Origin: Ophiura sarsii
Taxonomy: Eukaryota; Echinodermata; Ophiuroidea; Amphilepidida; Ophiuridae
Assembly (NCBI GenBank): GCA_035610835.1
Contig: CM069459.1
Coordinates: 58,869,817-58,933,816 of the forward strand
DNA: 64,000 bases
Direction of reading: 5' to 3'
The notes beneath the pieces are model-generated. The model searched no databases, was not told the origin of the DNA, and saw only the letters and a program-made list of their open reading frames with translations. The translations under genes and the position numbers were made by a program. Positions 1 to 9,686 of this stretch are shown one piece after another (position 1 is the first letter of the stretch; each line of letters starts with the position of its first letter).

Positions 1-80
1 CGAGGGATATGTCTTATTAAATCCTGAGATATGTCTGGATGACATAATCGCGAGGGTCGCTGCCCAGAGTGGAAATTCAG
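1..80 (+). CDS. M13 metallopeptidase, exon 1 of those visible (partial, 5' end outside window)
   Basis: Open reading frame from base 2 (E-G-Y-V-L-L-N-P-E-I...) up to a GTACTC donor at 81. The other two frames contain stops. The peptide matches in style the stretch just before the conserved V-A-N-Y-L motif of M13 peptidases. The exon leaves one extra base (G80), which completes a valine codon with TC at 193, so the phase fits the next exon. The donor is weak and the intron (81-192) is only 112 bp, so this exon is less certain than the following ones. It belongs to the extracellular domain of a type II membrane peptidase if the family architecture holds. Confidence 0.55.
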
Positions 81-192
81 GTACTCATGACCAATATCAA
101 ATCAGAAATACCCTCATTGACTTGAAATTGAAAAATATTGTATAACTTTATACACGTATTTATACAAATAAATAATCCTTATATGTACAGAG

Positions 193-413
193 TCGTCGCC
201 AACTACTTAATTTGGAGAATATCAATGACTAGAGTGTCCAGTCTAAGCCAGCGTTTCAGGGATGCTCAGCAGGAGTACTACAACGTCCTGTATGGAACCT
301 CTTCCGTGTCCGCTAGGTGGCGTGATTGCGTCGATTACGTCAATGATGTACTGGAATTCGCCAGCGGGAGAATGTACGTCATTGAGAACTTTGGCGGGGA
401 CAGCAAAAAGAAC
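193..413 (+). CDS. M13 metallopeptidase, exon 2 (VANYLIWR region)
   Basis: Encodes V-V-A-N-Y-L-I-W-R-I, then Y-G-T, then R-W-R-D-C-V-D-Y-V and F-A-S-G-R-M-Y-V; this order (VANYL..W, LYG, RWxxCV, ALGxMYV) is a hallmark of the neprilysin/ECE family upstream of the active site. The cysteine in RWRDC is at a position normally disulphide-bonded in the family. The donor at 414 is GTAAGG. The acceptor AG can be read at 189-190 or 191-192; the latter (exon start 193) is chosen because it keeps frame with G80 of the preceding exon. It ends on a complete codon, phase 0. Identification is from recalled family motifs, not a search. Confidence 0.9.
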
Positions 414-944
414 GTAAGGACATCGCTCTTCTTAAAGTTTTATGATTCGACTATCTAACAAGAGGGCGAACATTCGATATCCACTTGCCTCGGGTTTTAC
501 TATGACCATCGAAGCACATTATTCTGACTGGAAAAATGATCATCAGCTTCGTTAGATATTTAGATTTCTCTCCTTCAAGAAGGGATTATTTGCAAGGATT
601 CCATAGAAAGACGCAGGATATCAATCATACATAATTATATAGATGCCTTCAATATATAGGTTATACACGCGACTGCAGTTTATACACAGTCAAATACACA
701 GTCAAACCAGTTTATACACAGTCAAACATTGAACCGGTCAGAACAACCGTTGTTGGCGCATCGTCTTGCGCTGCGAATCGTGACAATTCCTGCGCACTAG
801 TTGTTGGTATTACTCTCAAGTCATCGTAACATTTAGGCTGACATACTTTAAACTCTGAAGAAGTGCGTATACGGATATCGCAGTTCTAATGTATACCATT
901 ATCATTCCATCAACATCAGCAATATCGTATACATCTTTTTTCAG
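414..944 (+). other. Intron 2; short tandem motif at 676-727
   Basis: No gene seen. A small cluster of near-repeats (CAGTTTATACACAGTCAAA, then a shortened copy, then a full copy) lies at 676-727. The rest shows nothing I recognise. Confidence 0.7.
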
Positions 945-1043
945 ATGGAGACAATGATTACCAATCTAAAGACTGCATTCAAAGACATGCTCGAATACAA
1001 TGAGTGGATGGATGAGGACACAAAATTGGTTGCTAGAGAAAAG
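945..1043 (+). CDS. M13 metallopeptidase, exon 3
   Basis: Exactly 33 codons between a polypyrimidine-preceded acceptor (TTTTTTCAG, 944) and a GTTAGG donor. It reads M-E-T-M-I-T-N-L-K-T-A-F, then N-E-W-M-D-E-D-T and ends A-R-E-K. The pattern W-M-D-E-x-T-K-x-x-A-x-E-K is the conserved M13 helix that leads into the G-D-A-I-x-x-x-x-G-Y-P segment, which is found on the next exon. Phase 0 at both ends. Confidence 0.92.
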
Positions 1044-1743
1044 GTTAGGAACCACATTTAACGATATACCAACACGTGAACGATTGTTGTTACAAACAGC
1101 AATCATTAATCTTTTTGAACCGTATTCTCGTACTAAACACGGTTTAAGCTTTAAACCGTGTCCAACTGAACTCGTGTCTAAATTAAACGGGAGTTTATCT
1201 TTTAAACGACGTGTTTAACAAAACCCGATTTTAAACTCCGCAAATATTGTCCCAAGAATGGTCGTGCTTTTACTGTATACAGGTATTTATATTTTATTGT
1301 GGCCTAAATGAGTTACAATAGATATCGTCCGAATTCCTCAAATGCACGTGTATTTTTAAGATTACACGATTTGTACGTCAGCTTGCACCGGGCACGGTTG
1401 AGTAATAATTCAAGCCGTACATATAATTGCTGCACGAGTTTAGTTAAACACACGTTAAGCTACCCCCATACCCATTTTTAAAGTTAGACACTTTTCAGTC
1501 AGTTAGACGCATGGTTTTAAGTTAATCACATGTTCGAGAATTGCGTTTAGTTAAATGATGTGTTTATAGTCACAGTAAAACGTGTGTTAGCTTAAAACCA
1601 ATGGTAAGTGTAAGGAAAGCCGTCTGTGCAACTTGGACAACAACAGCCACGTGCTGCCACCATGTTATCCTGCGTAGGGCCATTTTCTAATTACAATACT
1701 TATATAGAATAACGCAGCCATGTTATTTTGTATATAATTATAG
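1044..1743 (+). other. Intron 3, rich in short TTTAAAC/GTTTAA inverted motifs
   Basis: No coding signal. At about 1138-1162 there is a near-perfect inverted repeat around HindIII-like AAGCTT (ACACGGTTTAAG / CTTTAAACCGTGT). Further GTTTAA, TTAAAC and AACGTGTGTTAG-type motifs are scattered to about 1600, suggesting an old decayed foldback element. No boundaries can be set. Confidence 0.45.
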
Positions 1744-1821
1744 GGCGATGCTATTCGTGAACAAGTGGGCTACCCTGATTGGATCATGGAGGATAATGTA
1801 TTGAATAACTACTATGTAAAG
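1744..1821 (+). CDS. M13 metallopeptidase, exon 4 (AIREQVGYPDW)
   Basis: Encodes 26 codons beginning G-D-A-I-R-E-Q-V-G-Y-P-D-W-I and ending L-N-N-Y-Y-V-K, followed by GTAATA. The segment corresponds to the A-I-x-x-x-I-G-Y-P-D-x-I motif and the following L-N-x-x-Y strand of neprilysin-like enzymes. Phase 0 at both ends. Acceptor is TTATAG at 1743. Confidence 0.92.
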
Positions 1822-1900
1822 GTAATACCATTTCGTTTGAAACTAACATATTAACCTCTGGTGTTACTTAAAATGTATGTTAAAGTTATTTCATCTGATA

Positions 1901-2283
1901 TTAAAGGCATAATATGTGATCTTTTCCAGAGAGCGCCCTCTATTCATGATTTCTTTTAGAAAGTAGATTTTCTTGCAGATTTTCATTTCTGATCATAAAT
2001 CGGACATACATTCCAAGTTACAGAGCGATACGACCTCAAAATCATGGTTTTAGAGTGAATTTAGACTAGAGTAAAATAAGTTGTCGAACAAAAATCGACA
2101 ATCCGACAGTTTATTTTCACTCTAAAACCATGATTTTGAAGTAATTAAGAATCGTATCGCCCTGTAACTTGGAATGTATGTACGATTTATGATCAGAAAT
2201 GTAAATATGCAAGGAAATCTGCTTTCAAATTTGTTTTCGATGTTGAGGGCGTTTCCTGGAAAGATCACATAATATACCTTTAA
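1901..2283. mobile_element. Foldback MITE flanked by TTAA (piggyBac/Kolobok-type target)
   Basis: Left and right ends are inverted: AGGCATAATATGTGATC at 1905 matches the reverse complement of the sequence ending at 2279 (GATCACATAATATACCT). The inversion continues inward for about 165 bp per arm, including CATTTCTGATCATAAATCG and ACATTCCAAGTTACAG. TTAA lies directly outside both ends (1901-1904 and 2280-2283), consistent with a TTAA target-site duplication. There is no ORF, so it is non-autonomous. Superfamily is inferred from TTAA only. Confidence 0.75.
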
Positions 2284-2999
2284 CATAGTACTAACATTTT
2301 GTTTGTGAGAACTAAAGAACTAAAAACAAATACAGTACAGCCGTCATCTATATATAATAACCGAGACGTATTTTGGAAACATCTTTTTCGGGATAACACT
2401 CATGATTGTAATGTCGGGGATGTTGTTGTCGTTTGCTTAGGTAGGCCCTGTAGACTTAATTAAAGTCTACACGGAATTGCTGAAGACAAATTCCCAAAAG
2501 TGTTGAGGTCAACCCACGACCCAGTATTACGACCAGGTACAAGACAGATGATGCACGTGTGCTAGAGTAGGTATATTTCTAGTCATCTCTGGCTGAACGC
2601 GAGGGCTCCCTCTACATTAGATCGGGATCATTGGTAAGGGATCGTCGAGGCGCTATAGATAGACTAAAGGCCGTTTTTACTAATGTTGCTATTTTTGCTC
2701 TTTCTATTTGCCTTGTATCGCAATTTCCTTTTGACCGCCACCTTTCCATGTTAATGGAATTTTTATTATTCTTGATGCAATATTTGTATGACCCAAAAGC
2801 GTCCCAAGGATCCATTTCAAATGTTTAAGCCTCAATATTTACAACAGTCAACTTGGTGCAGTAGCACAGCAGAATAGAGCATACGTTTTGATATTAATTA
2901 TGTGCTTGACTCTGCGGCTTCAAGACCATTATAAATATTCCTTCATTAAAAAAGAAGGGCATTGTTAGTATTAACGCACAACTTATCCTTTCCTTACAG
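2284..2999 (+). other. Remainder of intron 4, nothing recognised
   Basis: Short complementary ORFs lie near 2612-2828 on both strands, but they show no family motif and look like chance. No repeat structure noticed. Confidence 0.6.
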
Positions 3000-3103
3000 C
3001 TTGATGTCTCATCTGGTCAATATTTTGAAAATATTTTGGATTACATCGGTTGGAGTGCTGAGAAAAGTCTTCTGAAACTGAGAAAATCCGTCGATAAAGA
3101 CGA
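3000..3103 (+). CDS. M13 metallopeptidase, exon 5
   Basis: Begins after TCCTTACAG and encodes L-D-V-S-S-G-Q-Y-F-E-N-I-L, then a basic helix and R-K-S-V-D-K-D-E. The ending matches the family motif L-R-x-x-V-D-K-D-E-W that precedes the substrate-binding N-A-F/Y strand. The GTACGT donor at 3104 splits the Glu codon after GA; the missing G is the first base of the next exon, so frame is kept. Confidence 0.92.
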
Positions 3104-3208
3104 GTACGTATACATGTCAAACCAAACGTACTACACCAATCCAATACTATAACTCACGCAATAGTGGGGGTGTGTGGGGAGGGATGTACATGTATGATGT
3201 ATCCATAA

Positions 3209-3467
3209 GGCCAAAAAAGAAGTTGACTTGCCCTTTCAGGACTAGAGTCTGGGTCGGACGGTCGGATTTTTTTTTCTTTTTTTCTTTTCTTTTTCTTTAT
3301 TAATTTAAACAGGGAGATACTAGAAAAAAAACACGTTTTAAAGATTTTTTTTAAATTGATCTCCTGCAGACGGTGTTTTAAATTAAGCAAAAATAGAGAC
3401 CCTAGATTTCCGAAAATTTGGGTCGGTCGGAAAGGGCAAGTCAACTTTTCTTCTTTGTTTTTGCCCA
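3209..3467. mobile_element. Short MITE-like element with inverted ends
   Basis: GAAGTTGACTTGCCCTTTC at 3219-3237 is mirrored by GAAAGGGCAAGTCAACTT at 3430-3447, and the A/G-rich outer flanks also match loosely (GGCCAAAAAAG against GGGCAAAAACAAAG). GGTCGG motifs are repeated inside both arms. About 255 bp, no ORF with recognisable content. Target duplication not clear. Confidence 0.6.
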
Positions 3468-4632
3468 AGTATGTGGAGTCACTTTTTTCGTATAACCCTA
3501 CGCGACGGGCCCAATTTCGGACTTCTTTTTTTTAGTTCCCCAAAATGCAACAAAAACAAATAAAATAAAATAAGCGTGCCAAAACATAACAAATCAGAAG
3601 AATTTCGGCATTTAGCAAAGCTTTTTTTTGTAAAAAAAACCCACATTTCGCATAGCTATTTTCCCAAATGTTTTGGGCCTCAACCATCAAACTTTATGGG
3701 TTTTCCTGGAAATCAATAATTAATATATGGATTGAACGTCACATGTGTTGTAGTAAAGATGTGATATAGAAGTATTGTCCAATCAGTGATTCGGCCATTT
3801 AACAACATTGAGAACATGGATATTGCTATTCAACAACTCCCCCATACCTTAAGAACAGTAACGAAGCGTTGTCGATTTGAGATAAACCCACTGTTCATAT
3901 GCAAATTGCTAGGATAGCGAACCTTATTTGGAAACAACTAATGCATTATGCATCGATGCAAAATTGTTTTTCGGCGTATAAATGCATTTCGCCATGCAAT
4001 CCTTAAAGTTAGCAAACAGCTTTATATACCGAAATGTAGCTATATCACTGAGGAAAATATTTTTGACGAGGGCCATATGTCACGGCTGACTCCTAAAGCC
4101 ACAATTTTAGTCCGAACGGTCGCTACCTGAGCACAAGAGAATCGCCGTTTTGCATTATCGCGGTAAAATGTGTTCGTTTTCATCTTTATGGACCGTATTA
4201 CTGTTGAAATGGAGGGGTGTGTTTTGATTTGATACATATATTCTGTAAACATGTATCAAAATGTGTTGTGTAAATTAAACGCATTCTTGATTTAATTTTT
4301 CTCTGAATGTTAAAGGTTGTTTGTGAATCAATGCTATTTACAAAACATTTTAAATTTCACAATTGCTTGCGAAATAATTTGTCTTCTCTAATGTTTCCCT
4401 TTTGTAACCCAGCCCATTCAGAAGTTCCCTCGCCCATTTACGGGAAACGGACGATGTCCAAATAAGGGCCTAAATATAATAAAACGTCAACATTTTTTTC
4501 CGGTTTTTAAAGAGCAGCTATTTGTTTATGTCAAATTAAGCCTATTAAAATAAGTTTTTTACTTGTTTTCATCAATTATCCAAAACGATATTCACATTTG
4601 AATGATGTAAATAAGTTTGGTCGTTGTTGAAC
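3468..4632 (+). other. Intron 5, nothing recognised
   Basis: AT-rich intron sequence. Short ORFs at 3948-4130 (plus) and 4040-4252 (minus) overlap each other and have no recognisable motifs. No inverted ends or tandem repeats noticed. Confidence 0.55.
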
Positions 4633-4761
4633 GGGGTTCAACAAGGTCTTCGTCGTTGTTTATCTTGAATCGACAACGGTAAGACGGGTTTATTTTGCAA
4701 AATAAACCCGTCTTACCGTTGTTGATTCAAGATAAACAACTCCGAAACCTTATTGAACCCC
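4633..4761. repeat. Large near-perfect palindrome (hairpin)
   Basis: Symmetric about 4697/4698 (TATTTTGC-AAAATA core). The inner arms are almost perfect for about 45 bp (GGTAAGACGGGTTTATTTT / AAAATAAACCCGTCTTACC, then ACAAC and TATCTTGAATC / GATTCAAGATA). The outer arms continue imperfectly to GGGGTTCA (4633) and TGAACCCC (4761). There is effectively no loop, so it can form a long hairpin in DNA or in the pre-mRNA, 80 bp before exon 6. Confidence 0.9.
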
Positions 4762-4800
4762 TAATTATCTAACTTTTCATCCGAACTCTTTTTAATGTTA

Positions 4801-4879
4801 TACAGGTGGTTTACTGGACCAGCTATTGTCAATGCTATACAGGTGGTTTACTGGACCAGCTATTGTCAATGCTTACTAC
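4801..4879 (+). repeat. 37-bp tandem duplication spanning the exon 6 splice acceptor
   Basis: The sequence from TACAG-GTGGTTTACTGG to TTGTCAATGCT occurs twice in tandem (copy starts about 4801 and 4838, period 37). Each copy includes the 3' splice AG and the first bases of exon 6. Because 37 is not a multiple of three, only the downstream acceptor keeps the reading frame. Both copies are identical over the compared bases, so the duplication looks recent or is an assembly duplication. Confidence 0.9.
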
Positions 4880-4901
4880 AGTTCGTCAAGTAACCAAATA
4901 T
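4843..4901 (+). CDS. M13 metallopeptidase, exon 6 (substrate-binding NAYY)
   Basis: A 59-bp exon encoding W-F-T-G-P-A-I-V-N-A-Y-Y-S-S-S-S-N-Q-I, then one extra T before GTAAGT. N-A-Y-Y is the equivalent of the neprilysin N-A-F-Y strand, whose Asn and Ala hold the substrate backbone. The acceptor chosen is the AG at 4841-4842. A 37-bp direct duplication places an identical acceptor at 4804-4805; using that one would add 37 bases and shift the frame, so the inner site must be the productive one. Confidence 0.92.
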
Positions 4902-4923
4902 GTAAGTTTACAGCTCAACAATA

Positions 4924-5171
4924 TATTTAACACTTTCCTCGCGGCAGGCGGCTGCAGACGACATTCCAAATTTTCAAAAAATGTTTAACAAATGTCAAAA
5001 TTATTGAATTTCATTACCATATTTAGAATCACCATGATAAATGCATTGATATAAGTACAAACATGCCTCGTATTGGGTCAGTAATCCTTGAGATGGACTT
5101 TGAAAATTGTGAAAGGTTTCTGAAAAATCTGTTTTGTGTATGGTAAAACTAATAGCCGCGTGGAAAGTGTT
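4924..5171. mobile_element. Candidate MITE sharing its end with the satellite body
   Basis: 4924-4988 is a diverged reverse-complement copy of a 65-bp segment present in every body of the satellite array (12765-12828 in the first). At 5155-5171 GCCGCGTGGAAAGTGTT repeats the outer end of that segment in inverted orientation, so the pair looks like terminal inverted repeats (AACACTTTCC-x-CGCGGC) of a 240-bp element. No clear target duplication. The shared segment shows this sequence is dispersed in the genome and not unique to the array. Confidence 0.55.
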
Positions 5172-5366
5172 GTTGATACAACATGACAATCTTTAGAAAG
5201 GAAATAGGTGGGAAATGTTGAAAATACGGGGAGGGATGTTATTAGGGGTGGGCAAATATGTATCAATTTTTCAAAACCCAGTTTTTCTATGGCCAATTTT
5301 TATGAGAAAAAAGAATATCGCCATAACAAAAATCTCAGATCAATGGTTAGGTTGGTAAAATGGCAA

Positions 5367-5714
5367 AATTCAAAATGGCCGCCAAAATGACAGATTTTCA
5401 ACGTATTTTGAAGATGTTCTGCCTGGAATGACTCACTAATGTAAAATAAACACATGTTTTTAGCTGTTTTCAGGTAGGGGACTACTTGTAGTATTTATAC
5501 ATGATGTATGGGGTATATAGGCACCATAACTAACAAGGAAAATTCAAAATGGCCGCCAAAATGACCGATTTTCAACGAATTTTGAAGATGTTCTGCCTGG
5601 AATGACTCACAAATGTTAAATAAATACGTGTTTTGAGTTGTTTTCAGGTAGGGGACTACTTGATGTATTTATACATGATGTAGGTAGTATATAGGCACCA
5701 TAACTAAAAGGTAA
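5367..5714 (+). repeat. Tandem 174-bp duplication inside the left transposon arm
   Basis: Two copies (5367-5540 and 5541-5714) each start AATTCAAAATGGCCGCC and end in CCATAACTAA. They differ at scattered positions. A third partial start lies at 5715. The right arm of the element carries only one copy, so the duplication happened after the palindrome formed or was lost on one side. Confidence 0.85.
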
Positions 5715-6542
5715 AATTCAAAATGGCCGCCGAAACAAATATTTTCGCGTAATTCTGTATGATATTTTGTCTGTTACATCATATAAAATGACATTTTATT
5801 ATGTTTTTAGATCTCTGAATACTGATATTTCGTTCATGTATCAATAATATTCATCCCCATAGCCAGGGTGACTGGTTTTACCTTTATAGAATTCAACATG
5901 GCCGCCAAATTTGACATTTAACTTGTTCCAAAATGTCAATTGTGTCAAATTCTGCAGAGTTGACCAAATGCCAATGACTAATTGCGTTGAAGACGGTTAT
6001 TATGTACTTGATATCGTGAAATACAACGGTTATATCCATGTGCTCATAATGCATTCTTTAACAAAGTGTCAACATCACTTGTGACATTTTCCTCTGGTTT
6101 CACAGCGTTTTTGATGGATATTCTTAGTTCATTGATGGAAAACCTTTCCATTTTGAAGCGCCCTGTCGTATGTCCGGAGCAACTGACGCACGTCGCACGG
6201 AGATATCACACCTCGACGAGGAGTTGCTTCTCATCCAAGTCATCCAAGATAGCAATACTCATTGGTGTTACTGGTCCTGCGTGTTCTTTGCAGGAGTCAA
6301 GCAGCTTCGGCACTTTAACCAACTTCTTCTTCTTCAACTCTTCTTTCTTTAGCACTGACAACCTGTGTGCATTCTTTACTGTCTCAATGAAGTCCCTCTA
6401 CTTTCCTAACATTTGCGACCTCCTTTGATGACCGTGCCCACTTCCATCTTGCTTGCCTTTCATCTTCTGATTGTTTTGTGAAAGAGGAGTCTACAAGTAA
6501 CTTGTTTGTCATGACGACATTCTTCCTTGAGTGTGTCTGTAC

Positions 6543-6866
6543 TTATGTTGATCCACCACTCATACTTATCCGGTCATCTAGCTTAGCAAACTCGCTCTCA
6601 CAGCCAAGATTTGTCAGTGGTGCAAAGGCTAGTTTGTAATTTTCATCTATCTCCACAGGGCTCTCCTCATCAGTGTCTAAGAATGACATTTCAGAAAGCT
6701 GATTCATTACGGGAAAGGTGATAATGTCCCCAACCATCTTGTACACCTCTGAGCAGCACAAAAACCAATCATTTTGGATATAGGTTGACACTGCCAGCAC
6801 TAACTTATTTGAGTTAATCTCTACAACTGCTTCGAAGAAATCCAGGATTGACTGACGGCGTTCCAA
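6543..6866 (-). pseudogene. Transposon-borne protein fragment, minus strand, broken in left arm
   Basis: Open from ATG at 6866 for 107 codons. It includes P-L-T-N-L-G-C-E-S-E-F-A-K-L-D-D-R and then enters the left inverted arm with I-S-M-S-G-G-S-T, where a TAA replaces the TCA present in the right arm. The C-terminal part past the stop is still partly readable in the arm but rearranged. I have a sense of similar repeat-borne proteins in invertebrate genomes but cannot name the family or a function. Likely a remnant of the coding region of the transposon. Confidence 0.55.
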
Positions 6867-7588
6867 ATACTCTTAAACAATTTCAGCTATTCTTCTTTCC
6901 CCTAATGAATTTGCTAGGCATTGATAAGAGAGAGGAGGCCACCTTTGGCAGGAATTGGTGTGGAATTCGCCAATTCTTTCGAGAGAAGATGCCTGAGCTG
7001 GCGAATTTGAGAGACAGATGTGCTACCGACACTTCTTCTGGCAAAGAACGCTTGTTTGCTGCTGTGTTGGATAAAGTCATTGAGACAATTAACAGATGGA
7101 TAAGTATGAGTGGTGGATCAACATCAGTACAGACACACTCAAGGAAGAATGTCGTCATGACAAACAAGTTACTTGTAGACTCTTCTTTCACAAAACAATC
7201 AGAAGATGAAAGGCAAGCAAGATGGAAGTGGGCAAGGTTGTCAAAGGAGGTCGCAAATGTTAGGAAAGAAGAGAGGGACTTCATTGTGACAGTAAAGAAT
7301 GCACACAGGTTGTCAAAGCTAAAGAAAAAAGAGTTGAAGAAGAAGAAGTTGGTTAAAGTGTCGAAGCTGCTTGACTCCTGCAAAGAACACGCAGGACCAG
7401 TAACACCAATGAGTATTGCTATCTTGGATGACTTGGATGAGAAGCAACTCCTCGTCGAGGTGTGATACCTCCGTGCGACAGTTGCTCCGGACATACGACA
7501 GATGCGTCGCGTGAAATCTCTCAATAGGCGCTTCAAAATGGAAAGGTCTTCCATCAATGAACTAAGAATATCCATTAAAACGCTGTGA
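6848..7588 (+). pseudogene. Transposon-borne Lys-rich protein, plus strand, one in-frame stop
   Basis: Open from ATG at 6848 to TGA at 7463-7465. Past that stop the same frame stays open to TGA at 7586-7588, reading Y-L-R-A-T-V-A-P-D-I-R-Q and on, so the copy is broken by a single nonsense codon. The first part (about residues 1-83) is in the unique spacer and contains M-P-E-L-A-N-L-R-D-R-C-A and a helix; from I-S-M-S-G-G-S-T it lies in the right arm. A basic coiled-coil-like stretch (K-L-K-K-K-E-L-K-K-K-K-L) follows. The join N-R-W-I-S-M-S-G looks like a deletion junction because the minus-strand fragment reads D-D-R-I-S-M-S-G there. Function unknown. Confidence 0.55.
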
Positions 7589-8436
7589 AACCAGAGGAAA
7601 ATGTCACAAGTGATGCTGACACTTTGTTAAAGAATGCATTATGAGCACATGGATATAACCGTTGTATTTCACGATATCAAGTACATAATAACCGTCTTCA
7701 ACGCAATTAGTCATTGGCATTTGATCAACTCTGCAGAATTTGACACAATTGACATTTTGGAACAAGTTAAATGTCAAATTTGGCAGCCATGTTGAATTCT
7801 ATAAAGGTAAAACCAGTCACCCTGGCTATGGGGATGAATATTATTGATACATGAACGAAATATCAGTATTCAGAGATCTAAAAACATAATAAAATGTCAT
7901 TGTATATGATGTAACAGACAAAATATCATACAGGATTACGTGAAAATGTTTGTTTCGGAGGCCATTTTGAATTTTACCTTTTAGTTATGGTGACTATATA
8001 CTACATACATCATGTATAAATACATCAAGTAGTCCCCTACCTGAAAACAACTCAAAACACGTATTTATTTAACATTCGTGAGTCATTCCAGGCAGAACAT
8101 CTTCAAAATTCGTTGAAAATCGGCCATTTTGGCGGCCATTTTGAATTTTGCCATTTTACCAACTTAACCATTGATCTGAGATTTTTTTTATGATGATATT
8201 CTTTTTTCTCACAAAATTTGGCTATAGAAAAACTGGGTTTTGTAAATTATTTCCGAAAAAAGTCTAGATTTGCCCACCCCTAATGTTATTGGTAAGTTGA
8301 TTTGGTGGTTTGTTTTTGATTGATTGCTCGTCTCTCTATTCTGGCATGCTGCATCTCATTCCAGAGGCAAATATAAATGAAGAAGAGAATATTGAAAATA
8401 TCATTTTTTTAGAGTATAAAGTTATTGCTTTTAGAC

Positions 8437-8576
8437 CGAACCCGTGTTGTATTGGCTGACATAAATGCGGACGTTAGTATTATTTTAAGTAGAACAACGA
8501 CGCCGTAAGCGGAGTTATTCCACACAAGACAATAAGACCACTGCACGTATTTATGTCAGCCAAAGACACGGGTTCG
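8437..8576. mobile_element. Small foldback element (140 bp)
   Basis: CGAACCCGTGT and TTGGCTGACATAAAT at the left (8437 onward) are mirrored by ATTTATGTCAGCCAA and ACACGGGTTCG ending at 8576. No ORF. MITE-like; no target duplication identified. Confidence 0.7.
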
Positions 8577-9392
8577 AATAGCAAAACATACCTTTATTTT
8601 AATTCCTATATAGTTGTAATTCAGATTTCATTCGTAAAATTAGTATTTTAATTGGATACATTTATCAACTTTTACCTCTGTTAGTTAGAAAAAAAAATAT
8701 AGTTCTTAGCTGTTTCGCTACATACGTTAGGTTTTATAATGTATAGTACCATGATGAAGTCACAAAATATAGTACGGCCTATTTATGTACCATTTGGAGT
8801 GGTAGACCCTATACGTAACTTTTTTTCATCTTTTATTATAAAAATTGTGCTTCCTGTTTGATTTATTTTAATCAAACAACAACAAAATTCCCCCTTTATA
8901 AAATCGGCAAATTAAGAGTTGTTTACCAAATTCCTACTTCGAAAAATCGTGTTCTTTAGCACATGCACTCATGGCAATATGTAACCTCGCGGGCAACTCT
9001 GCGTTATGCGCACGCATACGGCGGCAAATTTGTGTTAACGCGATGCACTGAAGGTATGAATCAAGCCCCGCCCCAAACTATATCTATATTATCGGATTCA
9101 TATGAATAGGCCTATAGTGCGTATTGGCGGAAAATCAGCCAGAATCTAACCGAATTACCTGTTGACATCCAAAACCACACCCACTATATAAGAATATCGA
9201 ATAACCCACATATATTCCATTGAATCTTCTGTGTGGCATACGCGTCAGCATACATGTAGTGCGCGTTATATGGAACAAAACTACGTTACCACGCACTGCA
9301 CGAGGGTGGTCACGCTTACAAATTCGATCTATTTTCTCATATAAATGTCGCCGAATTCTCTGACTAAGACTATTCAATACTTTTTATTATAG
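8577..9392 (+). other. End of intron 6, nothing recognised
   Basis: An 80-codon minus ORF at 9135-9377 has no recognisable motif. No repeats noticed. Confidence 0.55.
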
Positions 9393-9444
9393 TCTTTCCT
9401 GCTGGTATTTTGCAGCCGCCATTTTACCATGCCGATTCCCCATG
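9393..9444 (+). CDS. M13 metallopeptidase, exon 7 (FPAGILQPPFY)
   Basis: A 52-bp exon between TTATTATAG and GTAAGT. With the T carried from exon 6 it reads F-F-P-A-G-I-L-Q-P-P-F-Y-H-A-D-S-P and leaves TG. F-P-A-G-I-L-Q-P-P-F is nearly invariant in neprilysin/ECE proteins and lies just before the zinc-binding helix. Phase fits both neighbours. Confidence 0.95.
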
Positions 9445-9686
9445 GTAAGTGTGAAATAATTCGAACAAATGTGAGTCAAAGTACTATAGTCATTTTACCG
9501 ACTCTTATCACACTAAGCACTATAAAAAGCTGATCAATTAACATGTGTATCATCTCACTACTTCATAATTGCAACGTGGCCTTCAAAAAACTAAACTTGT
9601 TACACACACTTTTGTCATTGGAAGCTCTAAGCTTGAGCCTGTAAAAACCCGTGACCATAACTATTCTAATATGCTTTTTAATCCAG

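Larger units (their letters stand above)
5236..8290. mobile_element. 3.0 kb palindromic DNA transposon, hAT-like ends
   Basis: The ends are AGGGGTGGGCAAA (from 5244) and TTTGCCCACCCCTA (to 8282), flanked by the same 8 bases ATGTTATT at 5236-5243 and 8283-8290. TAGGGGTGGGCAAA-type ends with 8-bp duplications are typical of hAT transposons. Almost the whole element is inverted: left arm about 5244-6572, right arm about 7096-8282, around a unique spacer of about 520 bp. The left arm has an extra 174-bp tandem copy (5367-5540, 5541-5714) that the right arm lacks. Both arms hold remnants of the same protein-coding 3' end. No hAT transposase domain was recognised in the ORFs, so superfamily rests on ends and target duplication. 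Confidence 0.8.

Noticed and set aside
2612..2828. Overlapping small ORFs on both strands in intron 4
   Set aside because: No motif, mutually antisense, inside an intron of a well-supported gene.
4806..4842. Upstream acceptor as true start of exon 6
   Set aside because: It adds 37 bases and breaks the frame shared by exons 5-9.
9135..9377. 80-codon minus ORF before exon 7
   Set aside because: No recognisable motif and no splice or start context to support it.
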